Of a stretch of 64,000 nt of DNA, positions 52,549 to 63,510 are shown in pieces. Position 1 is the stretch's first letter; every line of letters starts with the position of its first letter. The notes under the pieces were generated by a model that ran no database searches, was not told where the DNA came from, and saw only the letters and a list, made by a program, of their open reading frames with translations. The stretch is from Clytia hemisphaerica (lineage: Eukaryota > Cnidaria > Hydrozoa > Leptothecata > Clytiidae). The position numbers and the translations under genes are program-made. Where the stretch lies: assembly GCA_902728285.1 (NCBI GenBank), contig CACVBU010001149.1, forward strand, positions 476,244 to 540,243, read 5' to 3'.

Positions 52549-55500
52549 AATTTATTATAGCTATCTTTGGAGGCATATTTTGCTAGATATTCCACACAGG
52601 CATGATAATCTATGATCAATTGAATATCACAATTAGCACGCCATGTTTGGATCATAAATTGTTGGTGCTTGTTTATACGGCTATCATTCCTTTCACTTTT
52701 GATAATGGCTCTATAATCATCTGACTTTTCAAGTTTTTGATATTCAATACTTGTATTTCCTGCTAGCTCAAATGAAAATTTGAATCTACAAAATTGATTG
52801 CCAAATTTATCATGTCTCAAACAATATCCAGAATTACATTTTGTGTGACGCTGAATTGAGTTAACAAGATCTACATAATCATCATCAACATTCTTCATTG
52901 TATCTTCAAACTTAACTTTACAAGGATGAATTGATGGCTTAACCCATTCAGTAGGATTCATTGTTGTGAGAAGAAAGTCATGATATTGACAGATGGCTCT
53001 TTCAGCAGCTAGGTCATTAACTACATTAGCCCTGAGAGTATCTATATCAAGTCCCTTACAATTTTTTTTTAAAAGAATTCGAGATTTGTAACCCTTAACT
53101 GCTTCTTTAGACAATTCACACAGACCAGGATCATCACTTAATTTTGCCACACCATGACAGTGTATAGCCCCTCGATTAATAGCAAATTCATATCGAAACC
53201 AATGCCATTTTGCCTTCAAATTTTCATATAGCCAATTTTTAACAAATGATTCAACCCGCTCAGTAAAATACCAGTCAACTAAGTGATGATTCATTATAAC
53301 ATTCTCTCTTGTCTCATTACTGGAAAGCTCTAATACATCAGTTTGAGACAAAAGATAGTGTAATTCAGCACAAGAAAGCGTCCAAAAAATAGTGGGCGCT
53401 CCAACCTGAGTGATTGTAGCTTTCAGAATTATTTTTTTGCTGTTGCCAGAAACTGTTAGAACCCCCAATATTTTTAGCACAGTAAATAATTTTATTCATC
53501 AAAAGATTATAATTGTTTTCTGATGCCATTTCCCTTAGATCATCCATTGTTAAGTTTGCATCACCTGGGTTTTGCTTTATATAGTAAGAACCTTGCGAAA
53601 AAATTCTTCTTCGGTACAAAATATTGTAAGCCCAGTAAGCAAAACGAGGATGTGAAGCAAAGCGATAATGCCATTTACCATTCTTTTCCTCAGCAAATTT
53701 TATAAGATGCTTTAATTTTTAAGAGAGAGTTTCCAATTCATTATCAGCCACATTCCTAATTGTGTCATTTAAAAACAGGTCACCTTCCACAGTTGGAAAG
53801 AGAGTAGGAAAGGCTAATGTTCCAAAATTAGGTGTATTAAACTCATTAATTGGCTCGTTCTGATTTATCTCCAATGTTATTTCATCAAGAGTATTGTTCA
53901 AACGTTCCTTCTCGGTGGGCATAGCTACGTTGCTAGGAAGGAAGCTGGTACTTTCAATATTCTCTTTTTCTGGAATTTCCATTTCAGGACCTTCATCAAT
54001 TCTTTCAGATGGGTATTCTACTTTTAAACTTTCAATGTCTAAATACCCATCTGCAGGCAAATTACTAATTCTGTCATAATCAATTTGAATAGTACTGTAA
54101 TGGGGATTATTTTCAAATTGCCTGCTATTAGGATGGTCATTCAGTTTTATGATAGGTAAATCTTTTGTTAAGTTTGGAAGGGTTGAAGCAATGTATTGAA
54201 CGTTATGTGGTAAGGTTATAACATGACCTTTATATCCAAAATACCCACCACCTGGCTTTGTGTAAACTGACATTATTGGAAGTGCACGCGAGATCAACAT
54301 TTCCTCACATTGCGTTAAACTTTGTAATTCTGGAGGCACAACACTAGGAATCATCCTGTTTTCTCGGCTAATTTTTTTTGGTGAACCCTTATCCCTTGTG
54401 CATCTTGTACATTTATAGTTTTCATCATCTAGTTTTTTGCTACTGTTCTTCAAAGGCCAAGCTTCAAAACAAACTTTGCATAGTTTACTCAAGTGAGTTA
54501 CGGCATGTCCGAAGTAAAAGTGAAGCAGTTCCACTCACTTTCAAAATGTCAATTATAGCTGGAAAGCGCCTTATGATGTAGATCAACGCGATAGCTGTAT
54601 GAAAAATTTAACTTGAGGCTATAAGAAGTTATAGCCCAAAAACCTATATTATGACGTCATAAACATTACGTAACATTACGTCATTAAACTAAAAATTTAA
54701 ATAACTCAAAAACTGTTTATGATATTAATATGAAATTTTGACAGAACAAATATATCGTGATTCTCTAGACAGAAAAATTTCCAAATCTCTTGAAAAATGA
54801 TGACGTCGGCGTTTTTAAGCTATTTTCGATTTCTCGCTCTAAAAAATGACGTCATCTTTTTTTTCAAAAAATTTTCAATTCAAAACTTTTCTTACATCAA
54901 TATCTATTTATGGTCAAAATTTGACGAGTATATGACACTTATTTCACGAGATATTCAAATTTTTAGTTTAATGATGTAATGTTACATATTGTTTATGACG
55001 TCATAAAACAGTTTTTTGGATATAACTTCTTATAGCCTTGAGTTAAATTTTTCACACAGCTATCGCGTTGATCTACATCATAAGGCGCTTCTTTCCAGCT
55101 ATGTTTGACATTTTGAAAGTGAGTGGAACTGCGTCACTTTTACTTTGGACATGCCGTAACTCACTTGAGTAATTGTCATGTTAAGAAAATCATGAAACTT
55201 TTGAGCATGAATTAAGTTTTCAGGTGGATTTTGTGAATGTTTTGTAGCAGATGAAGATCCAGAACCTGTTTGAAATTTTTCATTAATCGAAGACACAGAA
55301 TCTGTTTTCACTTTTTTGTTGCTGCTTAAAATTTTCATTGTATGCTACTTTCATTTTTCTTGAATGACAACCTGTTTCAAAATTATCTGAGTACATTTTT
55401 TTTGACTGGAGATTTAGCAATTTCGATAACATTTTTAGTGCTGTTGTGAAAATTTTGTTCATGGCCATTTTCATTACTATTTAGAAATTCATGAGAACAA

Positions 55501-56433
55501 TAGTTATGGTCATTTCTTAACGACGCATTGAAACATTCAACATTGACAAAACATGATGTTGATTTAATGTAAACAAAAAAAAAACCAGCCCTCAGGAAAA
55601 AGATTATAAAGATCATATAATGATGTGAATAAAAAAATTTCACCATTTAAGTCGCCAATGAGTTCCCATTTATTATTTCCAGAAACAGCAGATGAAAAGT
55701 GTGCATCGCTCTTCACCATAGCGCGTAATTTGTAAATGTTATCACCAAATAATAAATCTTCCTTTAACCTTTCAACGGACATTTCATTAGCACTAAATTC
55801 AATAAAAAGGCAAGAGGGTGAAGTGATTTGTGTGTCTGAAACAATGCATTGGCCTTCATTGCAAAATTCACATTGAAAGGAATGAATGTCATTTTGATGA
55901 ACCAAAATAGTTTCCCAATCAGGTAACTGATTTAGCATTCTAGAAGAAATAAAATGTACAAATACCTCACATGTTTTAACACCAGGTTTTAAGCAGTTAG
56001 AATTGGAACATTCACCTCGATATGTGAAAGTACATATAAAAATATCTTTCATATTTGATGGAAATGAACCAAAAACTACCAATCTAAAAATTTCAGAGAA
56101 CACAGCATCACAATTCATTTGAGCTAATGACACACACTTTCTCCTCAAGTAAGTCCAAATATGTTCACGGACACAAATAAGATTTCTCGTGGCTGTGTCA
56201 AAAGATAAACTATCGATTTCAAAATCTTGTTTAATTGCTTTATAATGATTATTAACCCATGACATTCGCTCAAAAAATTCATTACAGTTTGTGTTATGAA
56301 CACCTCGTAAATTACCAATACAAGCAATCCAAACTTCCAGAAAAGAGTCAACAGCACAGAAATATGCATCAGTAAAATGCCTTATAGAATTCAAGAAGTG
56401 AAATTTCACTGATGAGGTAACAGAGCAATTCAT
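52549..56433 (-). pseudogene. Second Helitron, truncated and decayed
   Basis: Three coding zones on the minus strand. (1) 56433-55564: N-terminal region with Cys pairs (GECSNSNCLKPGVKTC, CEFCNEGQC) and a C-terminal YKLRAMVKSDAHFSSAV and GWFFFCLH pattern, like a ubiquitin-hydrolase fold. (2) 55338-55099 plus 54534-53719, split by a MITE: Helitron N-terminal region with CKVCFEAWPL, CTRC, VVPPELQSLTQCEEMLISRA. (3) 53704-52542: PRFAYWAYNILYRRR, GAPTIFWTLSCAELHYLL, RYEFAINRGAIHCHG (HUH site) and CVEYLAKYASK. Disruptions: shift in a T-run near 55575, several shifts between 55280 and 55480, TAA at 53719-53721, shift near 53450. The end of Rep and the whole helicase are missing at the retrotransposon junction. 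Confidence 0.75.
54485..55172. mobile_element. 688-bp foldback MITE inside Helitron 2
   Basis: Ends are ttactcaagtgagttacggc (left) and its complement (right), with TA at both borders. The two halves pair over most of their length, for example ttccactcactttcaaaatg with cattttgaaagtgagtggaa, and contain several tgacgtca sites. It splits the Helitron frame between CKVCFEAW and NMTIT. Its outer end matches the 13360-14046 element at most positions (ctcragtgasttasggcawg). Confidence 0.9.
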
Positions 56434-57279
56434 GACTTGCCTTTCATTACTTTAAATTGATTTTTTTGGCCTCATTGTATTTAGACTTCAAAAAAGTGAA
56501 ACATTTTAGTTCAAACTTTTGCAAATTTATGAGGCAACCTCAGACCCTTAATGAGAAAGCAGAAGTTAGATGTAAAAGTAGGCTTTTATATACGACTTTG
56601 TCAAGTGTTGCAAAAAGTTTTTAGTAAAGCAAGCTCAAACCCTATGAAATGAGAAGTCAGGAAATTTTCAAGGCAAGCTAAAACCCTTAATGAGAATTAT
56701 TGTTCATGAAATGAAGCCTTGAAAAAACAGTGCAATCATCATTTACATTATTTCAAGTCATTAAATATTTCTTACCACTTAGATTGACAAGATTCTTCTA
56801 GAACCAACTTGACAGTACCAAATCTACTTTCCAATCTACTTTCCAAAAAGGAAGGATCTTGTGGTCAAATTGTGGAAATGGAGTTCGACTTGCCTCAGTT
56901 AACCAGATAACATCATCGAGATTCCCGCTTGTCTCAGTTAACATTATCCGCAGCAAAAAATTTGAAATTAAAAGCATGAACAATCGAGTTTTTATATGAA
57001 TAATCGAGTCTGTAATTCCGTAAAAAAATCGTGAGATCTTGCCTAGCTACTTCTCATTAAGGCGCCATTGACGGGCGCAATAAGTTCAACCTCCAACTAA
57101 CAACTTTTCCAGGGAATTTCCCTTTTTCGATTTTTGACCACTTTCCTAAATTATAATCATCAAAAACTATTCAACAAAATTTAAATTTCATTCTTTTCAA
57201 ATTTTTTGACAACTTTTTTTGATGACTGAGCATTTTTTCAAATTTGTCCCAGCTTTTACAATTTATTTAAATTTATTTC
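56434..57279. other. 5' flank of Helitron 2
   Basis: No gene seen. It should contain the Helitron 5' end, but no confident TC terminus was picked. Confidence 0.35.
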
Positions 57280-57682
57280 AGTCGCGCGGATTTTTTTGGT
57301 CGCGCGGGATTTTTTTGTGCGCGTGTGCGTGAGTGTCGATGACGTCATTGAACGGGAATTTCCCTTTACTCACTTTCTGTACGGGGATTTCCCTTTTACT
57401 CACTTTCTGTATGTGTGTTCGCGTGCGCGTGTGTGTGAGTGTCCCAGAACTCGCCATTATAACTCTCTAATCTTTCACGCTCAAAACAGTCGGTCAGGTT
57501 CGGTCTCGTATTTCGAGAAATTTCCTTGAACCACCTCATTTTTCCCATTTCACTGGATGCATTTTCTGAACAAGGTTCAAAATTAAAGATTTTTCTACGC
57601 CGTACACACATAACCTAAAGATCTTTTAGCGTGGAAAAAGCTAATTTTGTCGCGCGCACCACGGAAACGAACGCCGCACAGG
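57280..57682. promoter_or_regulatory. CpG-rich patch with duplicated segments, possible promoter
   Basis: gtcgcgcgg motifs, alternating gtgcgcgtgtgcgtg tracts and two copies of an about 31-bp piece (gggaatttccctttactcac and ggggatttcccttttactca). A good splice donor (cacag/gtaagg) sits at the right end near 57682. It could be the promoter and first exon of an unseen gene, or a simple-repeat island. Confidence 0.3.
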
Positions 57683-59330
57683 TAAGGTTTCTTTAAAGTA
57701 TATGGTATTACAAAGTGGAAGGTCTTTTTTTGCCTACTGTTTACAATGATTAGTACTGACAGTCAGCGTGAGAAAAAATCTTTCACTTGCAACTACAGGT
57801 TATATTTCTAAAGCCTAACCTGTGGTACCCCCGGTTTAAATTGTAGCCTACTTCTTGTTGTCAAAAGTGGACAGGTCTTGGTCGTTCACATTTTTATCGA
57901 AATATCTAATGGATAAAATGTAATTCAACTTTTTGCTCATGTATGTACCTTTTTTAGCGATTTCTGCCTTTCTAAATTTTAAGCGACACTTTGAGATAAA
58001 TTTTAAACCTTGTCAAAATTTAAGTGAATGCGACTAAATGCTAACCCTGGCTTAATCAGATTTTTGGAAACTTTCAATATATTTAATTTTTTTAATTTGA
58101 GCTTCAGTATGTTAAAAAGAGTGTATTTAGATTATTTTTGGTTCTGGTAACTTAACGTTTTGGGTGTATGTCACAAGTCCGACACTTTCTAGTCCCACTG
58201 ACAGTAAAATAGTCCGAATCTATAAAATAAATTTACAATCTAGAAGTCTTTTTTTGTCCGAAAACGAAAGATTTTAGAGTGTCGAATGTTGAATAAGAGT
58301 TTTTCACTGAGATGATATTAACAAAAGTTCATTTTGGCGATATTCTTTAAGGGTCCCTTTTTGCATGTTCAGAATAATTATGCTACGTTGTAAATCTCAA
58401 ACTAATTCCAGCCCCCTTCCCAAAAATGAAGGGTCTTAAAAACAGCTAAAAAATAAAATTCGTCTTTTAACCTTTACAATTATGCCTTATTGGGGGAAAG
58501 TGACGAAAATTATTAGAGGGGATGACTAAATTTTCCCCCGACTAAATAAAACTTTCTGCGATAAGGTATCAATTTTCCAGCGTCTTTTAAAGTCGATTTT
58601 TTAGAAGCCCAGCCTGGGCGTCTAAGGGTGGATTTTTTAACCTCAATAAAAAAATATCACGAAAAAAAGACAAATAAAAAGAATCGAGTAGTTTTACCCC
58701 ACATGAGTGGGAAAATAATCGAAACCGTGTAGTCAGGTGTAGTATACAGAAATAAATAGAAAATATGCGATGACCAAATAAGTTTACAAAAGTGATAAAC
58801 TACGGATTACTTTACATCTTTAACATGAAAATGAACAACATCTACTATTGTAAATTAGCCTCCGTGTCTTAGAATTCAATTGAATAAGGTGAATCAAACA
58901 TTAAATTTCCTGAGGGTCAACAAAAAATTCAAATTGTAAAATACTGAATGGTACACTCCTCCGCTGATGCATCGATTTTGAGTTGATAAAACAATGGCAA
59001 AATCTCAATGATTAAGAAAAAAACCGATGCTGATTGGCAAAACTAGAAATCTTTGAACAAAATTACGATAAACTAAAAATTAAATAACATTAAGTATCAG
59101 ATCACTGTCTTTTGGTCAATGTCAACTTTATTAAATTATCAGTTTCCATGTCAATGATCAGCTTGTTGAACACGAACGCATGATGCATCTACACGGCCAA
59201 GCACTGCACGTTGAACGTGGTCCCAAAAACGGGTGCATGCCTCAATACGGAGGGCCAGAATCAGGTCCTGAAGGGCGCCACGGTGGTCAAAAATTTAGTC
59301 ATAAACAATCTTTTGATACTACTCATCATC
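57683..59330. other. Long non-coding stretch with one small MITE
   Basis: Apart from the small MITE at 58483-58568 I see nothing supportable here. Confidence 0.4.
58483..58568. mobile_element. Small MITE, family member 2
   Basis: About 85 bp starting tgccttattgggggaaagtg and ending actttctgcgataaggta, with imperfect terminal inversion (ccttat / ataagg; gaaagt / actttc). Shares gggggaaagtgacgaaaa and taaataaaact with 27239-27352. Confidence 0.6.
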
Positions 59331-59537
59331 TCAGACTTTGATTCGTTCCTCTCTCCTTCTTGCCCATACATGTACTTCTTTAGGGTTTAGAGATGCCTTC
59401 ACACGAATTCTCGTGGTTATTGTCGTGTCCGATGCAATTCGTTTTTTCTTTACTAGAAATTTCTTTTCGGCATTCAAGAGACTCGGACTTTTGAGTGTAA
59501 CATCCACGTCTTCCTCGGTTTCATTTCGAATTTGCAG
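59331..59537 (-). CDS. Possible terminal exon, basic protein
   Basis: After a gtagcacag acceptor, 68 codons run to TGA (59333-59331), coding NETEEDVDVTLKSPSLLNAE and then Lys/Arg-rich sequence. Composition is protein-like, and the frame lies directly downstream of the hAT fragment. No family recognised. It may be a host exon into which the hAT DNA is fused. Confidence 0.35.
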   Translation of the reverse strand: MQIRNETEEDVDVTLKSPSLLNAEKKFLVKKKRIASDTTITTRIRVKASLNPKEVHVWARRREERIKV

Positions 59538-60130
59538 CTGTGCTACAGCAGGGTGGACTGAAATTTAATAAGGCTTGAAAGTTCCCTGGGATATTACTTG
59601 CATCATCTAGGTATTTACTGTCATCTCTGTATGCCCTCGCATTGGGATATTTTGTCGTGCACACAAAACAATTGATTATTGGAATAATCTTACTGCGGTT
59701 CTTGGCAATCTTCTCTGCTTTGTTTTTATCAATGACGGTTGGCATTATGCGTGTTTCTTCTTTTTGTCGACTCTGAAGAGTGTGCATCATTTCCATCGCA
59801 GCTTTATGGAGTTCACTCTTGTTTTGGTGATTTTGTAAACGTGTGTTCATTCCATTCTATCTCGTCAAAGGTTTGGTACAAAGTTTGGACTTTGTTGCGA
59901 CTGTTCTTCCGAATAAAACACAAGCAATACAGAAAGCCCCATCACAATGTGCTGAATAGACAAGCCAAGGATAGTATTTTGATTGAGCCAGGGTTGAGGT
60001 AAGTGTTACTAAAACGCCAATTTCAGCAACATTCTTCATGTTTAGGAAATTGATAACTTGCAGAAGGTTTCCAAACATTTTCGATAAAATGTAGTTTTTC
60101 AGAATCTTTCATTTGATGAATTCTTTCAAA
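59521..60130 (-). pseudogene. hAT transposase N-terminal part, broken
   Basis: Typical zf-TTF domain of hAT (ZMYM/THAP12-like) transposases: KYYPWLVYSAHCDGAFCIAC-VLFG, then after an in-frame TAG (59857-59859, where Trp is expected) the segment ELHKAAMEM. It then reads IAKNRSKIIPIINCFVCTTK and SNIPGNFQALLNF. An upstream piece in another frame (ENVWKPSASYQFPK) shows a further frameshift near 60030-60060. The catalytic DDE core and dimerisation domain are absent. Confidence 0.8.
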
Positions 60131-60136
60131 TATCAT

Positions 60137-60660
60137 TTAGATGACAATCACCTTCTTCTTACCCCGATTATGATTTTGAGGGTCTGATTGGTTTTGGTTT
60201 AGGTTTGACGACTTTGATTCCATCGAGGGACTGACTGGTAATGGTTTTGAAAGTTTAATTGATGTGGAAGGTGTGTTTGATTTAGGGTCTGGTTGGATCA
60301 ATGCATGATTAGAGGTTTGACACTTTGATTCCACCAAGGTACTGACTGGTGTGGAAGGTAATGGCTTTGAAATTTTAAACGATGTGGAAGGTGTGTTTGA
60401 TTTAGGGTCTAGTTGGATCAATGTTGAATCAGAGATTTGATTTTGAATCCACCGAGGTACTGACTGGTGTGGAAGGTAATGACTTTGAAAGTTTAAACGA
60501 TGTGGAAGGTGTGTTTGATTTAGGGTCTGGTTGGATCAATGCATGATTAGAGGTTTTACACTTTGATTCCACCGAGGTAATGGCCTTGAAAGTTTAGACG
60601 ATGTGGAAGGTGTGTTTGATTCAGGGTCTTGCTTGATCAATGTTGAATTAGAGATTTGAG
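60137..60660 (-). repeat. Coding minisatellite in the hAT N-terminal region
   Basis: A unit with gatgtggaaggtgtgtttga starts at 60261, 60381, 60499 and 60600 (spacings 120, 118 and 101). On the minus strand it codes PDPKSNTPSTS and KPLPSTPVSTLVESK-like Pro/Ser/Thr repeats (open 60421-60137), ending in a basic KKKVIV. This is probably the disordered N-terminal part of the hAT protein. Confidence 0.7.
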
Positions 60661-60896
60661 ATTTTGATTTAATCAACGATTTAGATATTGTTGTAGTTCT
60701 GTGACGGTTGAGTCATCTATTCTAATTGGTACATTAGAAGAACCTTCATTTGAGGGGACGATAGCTTTCCCATTATCAGAAGTAGATGCATCATTGGATA
60801 TTTTTTTATGTTTAGCTCTTGAAAAATTTATGGTGGACTGTTTTCGCTTCAAATTGTTCTCAGGTATTTCGATGGACTTGGAGAGAGCTGATATTA

Positions 60897-61724
60897 GTGA
60901 GAGCTATAATGTTCTTCGTGTGCACAGACTTGTTAAAAGCAAGCTAACTTTTTAAAATAATCAATTAGGTATATTAGATCACAAAAACAAAAGCTCAAAT
61001 ATAGCTCAAATGAAAGATATTTATCCAAGGATTCCGAAAATTATCACAACATATATGAAATTCAATATTTGAGAAACTATAAAGGAAAATAGCTAAAAAA
61101 ATGACGTCATCGATGACGTCATCGGCAATAAAAAAGTTTTTGTTTCATTTGAAAGAGGACCAGCTTGGGAACAAAAAATATTACTACAGAAAACCTCAAA
61201 TTTCACTTGATAGAAAATTATGCGTTTGACTTGACTCTCAAGCTTAAAGATTCCTGGGCGTGCCCAAAACTTAACCTTTCGCAGGCAAATTTAATAAATT
61301 ATGAATTTGCTGACATGGGCTTATAAGGAAAAATTCAGGTTTTTTTGTAGTAATATTTTTTGTTCACTAGATGGTCCTCTTTCAAACAGAACAAAAACTT
61401 TTCGATTTTGAAGATTTTTTGATCATCGATGACGTCATCTTTTAAGCTATTTTCCTTTATAGCTTCGCAAATATTGATTTTCAGGTATATGTTGTGATAC
61501 TTTTTGGAAACCTTGGATAATTATCTTTCATTTGAGCCATATTTGAGCTTCTAATTTTCATTTTCATTTTCAAGCCCAAGTAAAAGTCAAACCAGTCAAA
61601 TTGTCAAAAATTTTCTCACCACTCGTTTTTATCTTATGGACCTAATTGATCATTTAAAAAAGTCACTTTGCTTTTAACAACTCTGTGCACAGGAAGGATG
61701 TTTTCAGAACATAGTGGCTCTCAC
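60897..61724. mobile_element. 828-bp foldback MITE
   Basis: Long terminal inverted repeats start gtgagagc and end gctctcac, with TA on each side (60895-60896, 61725-61726). Arms share gtgcacag, ttgttaaaagcaa, atcaattaggt, agctcaaatatrgctcaaat and aactataaaggaaaatagct-like sequence. tgacgtca pairs lie near 61103-61125 and 61431. No coding capacity. Confidence 0.85.
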
Positions 61725-62208
61725 TAAAGATTTATTATACACTGGATAAACGACTCATAAAACGATGGAGAGCGATCATTGTATTTTCTTTGTTTCAGAA
61801 AACAATTAATGTTCTAGATTTGTCCGCAAAGGACAACTGTCATGGCGGGTCGAAGATGTCTGATAAACAAAAGTTTAAAAGTAAGGCTAGTATTCCAACC
61901 CAGATACATTTGTGAGATCTAATGTGAGAAAAACATCATTAGACAAGAAATCCAGCCAAAATGCTCACCGTGACACAAAATTTTCAATTGGAAATATCTT
62001 TCCAAGACTGTTCCCATAAGAGCTGAAATTAACATACATAAGACTTGAGTGTCTTAGCTCCACTGTGGTACGAAAATCCTTTGGAGGCATGTGGTGGCAG
62101 GTTGAAGTTGAAAATTTCCGGTGTAAACATTAAATTTCTTATACACAACACATCTTTTGTATCTTTCTCACATCTTGAAACATCATAACGACTTATTATT
62201 ATCAACTA
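61725..62208. other. Non-coding stretch
   Basis: No supported gene or repeat. Confidence 0.4.
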
Positions 62209-62330
62209 GCCGGTACCCGGCGTCGCACGCCTGTTAAGCTGTAGCTGAATGCATTAAAAGTCCTTTGGATGTTGAAGCTCGCTTGAAAGCAAGATCAAAT
62301 AAAAAGAATTAAGGAGACATTCGAGTTATG
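62209..62330 (+). repeat. Dispersed repeat end, copy 2
   Basis: Starts actagccggtacccggcgtc and matches 22640-22757 in the opposite orientation. Similarity fades beyond about 62330 but includes a gtgtcccctgtgac piece near 62396, matching gtcacgggggacag at 22573. Confidence 0.7.
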
Positions 62331-63342
62331 GAGACTTCACTGTACTATGGATAGTCCATTTGGGCGAGCTTTTTTTGGGAAAACCTTTAAGTTGTGTCCC
62401 CTGTGACTTAATTTTCTTCAAGTCGAAGTGAAGCACGACGTTATTAGAATATCAATCATAAATTTAATGCAAATCTTAAAGGATGTTCAAGCAAAGACCA
62501 AATAAAGCGCAAACAAATTATTAAGGGTCAGGTAAATCGGAAATTTTCTAAAAATACCGAGGACTCTCGGAAATACCAAGTAATTAAGTAATTGCATAAT
62601 ATTAGCTAAGACAGTGTTATATAATCGAAAATTGAGAGTTCGCCGAGATTAATTATTGGCATTTTCCTAAATAACCCCTAAGTTCATCCAAATCCTTTTA
62701 AATGAGTGTAAATTTTAAATAACTGTTAGTTCTCAAAGTAAAAAATTTGCCATCGCGTATATAGGTCCTTGAAGTTTAGGTACATTTTAAGAGGCTCATA
62801 AAGATTGGGCAGGTTGTATGTCAAAAAGAAAAATATCATTATCGAAGTTAGTAATCTTCTACTAGCTTTGGCTGTAAAATACATTTAAGAAAAATAATTA
62901 AATAAAAATTAAAAAATTTACAAAATAAATATATTGTCGGATAATTTTCTTTTTTACGATTGAGAAAGGAGGAATAGAATTCCTTAAACACTGTTTATAT
63001 TGGATAAAGAATTCTTAAACACTGTTTATTCTTATCAATGATTGAATGTACAATTAGCCTTGATCTTTTTTCTATGACATAGACTATCTTGTTTGTGACG
63101 TGAATCTCCTGCTACAGAAGACGGGAGAACAGAAATGAATGCAATATTGATTTTGAAATTCATAAGGGAATGAGTGAATTGAGTAAAAAATGGGGTAGGA
63201 GTAAATGCCACTCAGTGTTCGAAAAATAATCAATTGAGGGAGATAAGCATAATACCTAACGCAAGCTGTGATTCCTCAGGAGAGTAAAAAAATTATAGAA
63301 AAAATAAAAATAAATACATAGAACTCAAAAAGGTATTCTAAC
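62331..63342. other. Non-coding stretch before the last exon
   Basis: AT-rich. A short local duplication (aaacactgtttat) occurs near 62986 and 63016. No gene seen. Confidence 0.4.
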
Positions 63343-63510
63343 ATGTACTACAACTACACAAACAATCCAACGAAACGCAACAAAGAACCAAACAAATACG
63401 ACACAAACGATCATTTTCTCTCCTTCACCTTTGTGTATGGCGAGAACCGTGAAGAAGACGACGATGATGAGGCTCGGGCTCTGGAATTGTATGCGCTCAC
63501 TAAAAGAAAA
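63343..63510 (+). CDS. Possible first coding exon of a gene leaving the window
   Basis: 56 codons from ATG (starting MYYNYTNNPTKRNKEPNKYD) with an acidic stretch (ENREEDDDDEARALE), ending in phase 0 at an aaaa/gtatgg donor. GC content is higher than the flanks. No family recognised. Downstream exons would lie beyond 64000 or in the last 490 bases, where none was found. Confidence 0.4.
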
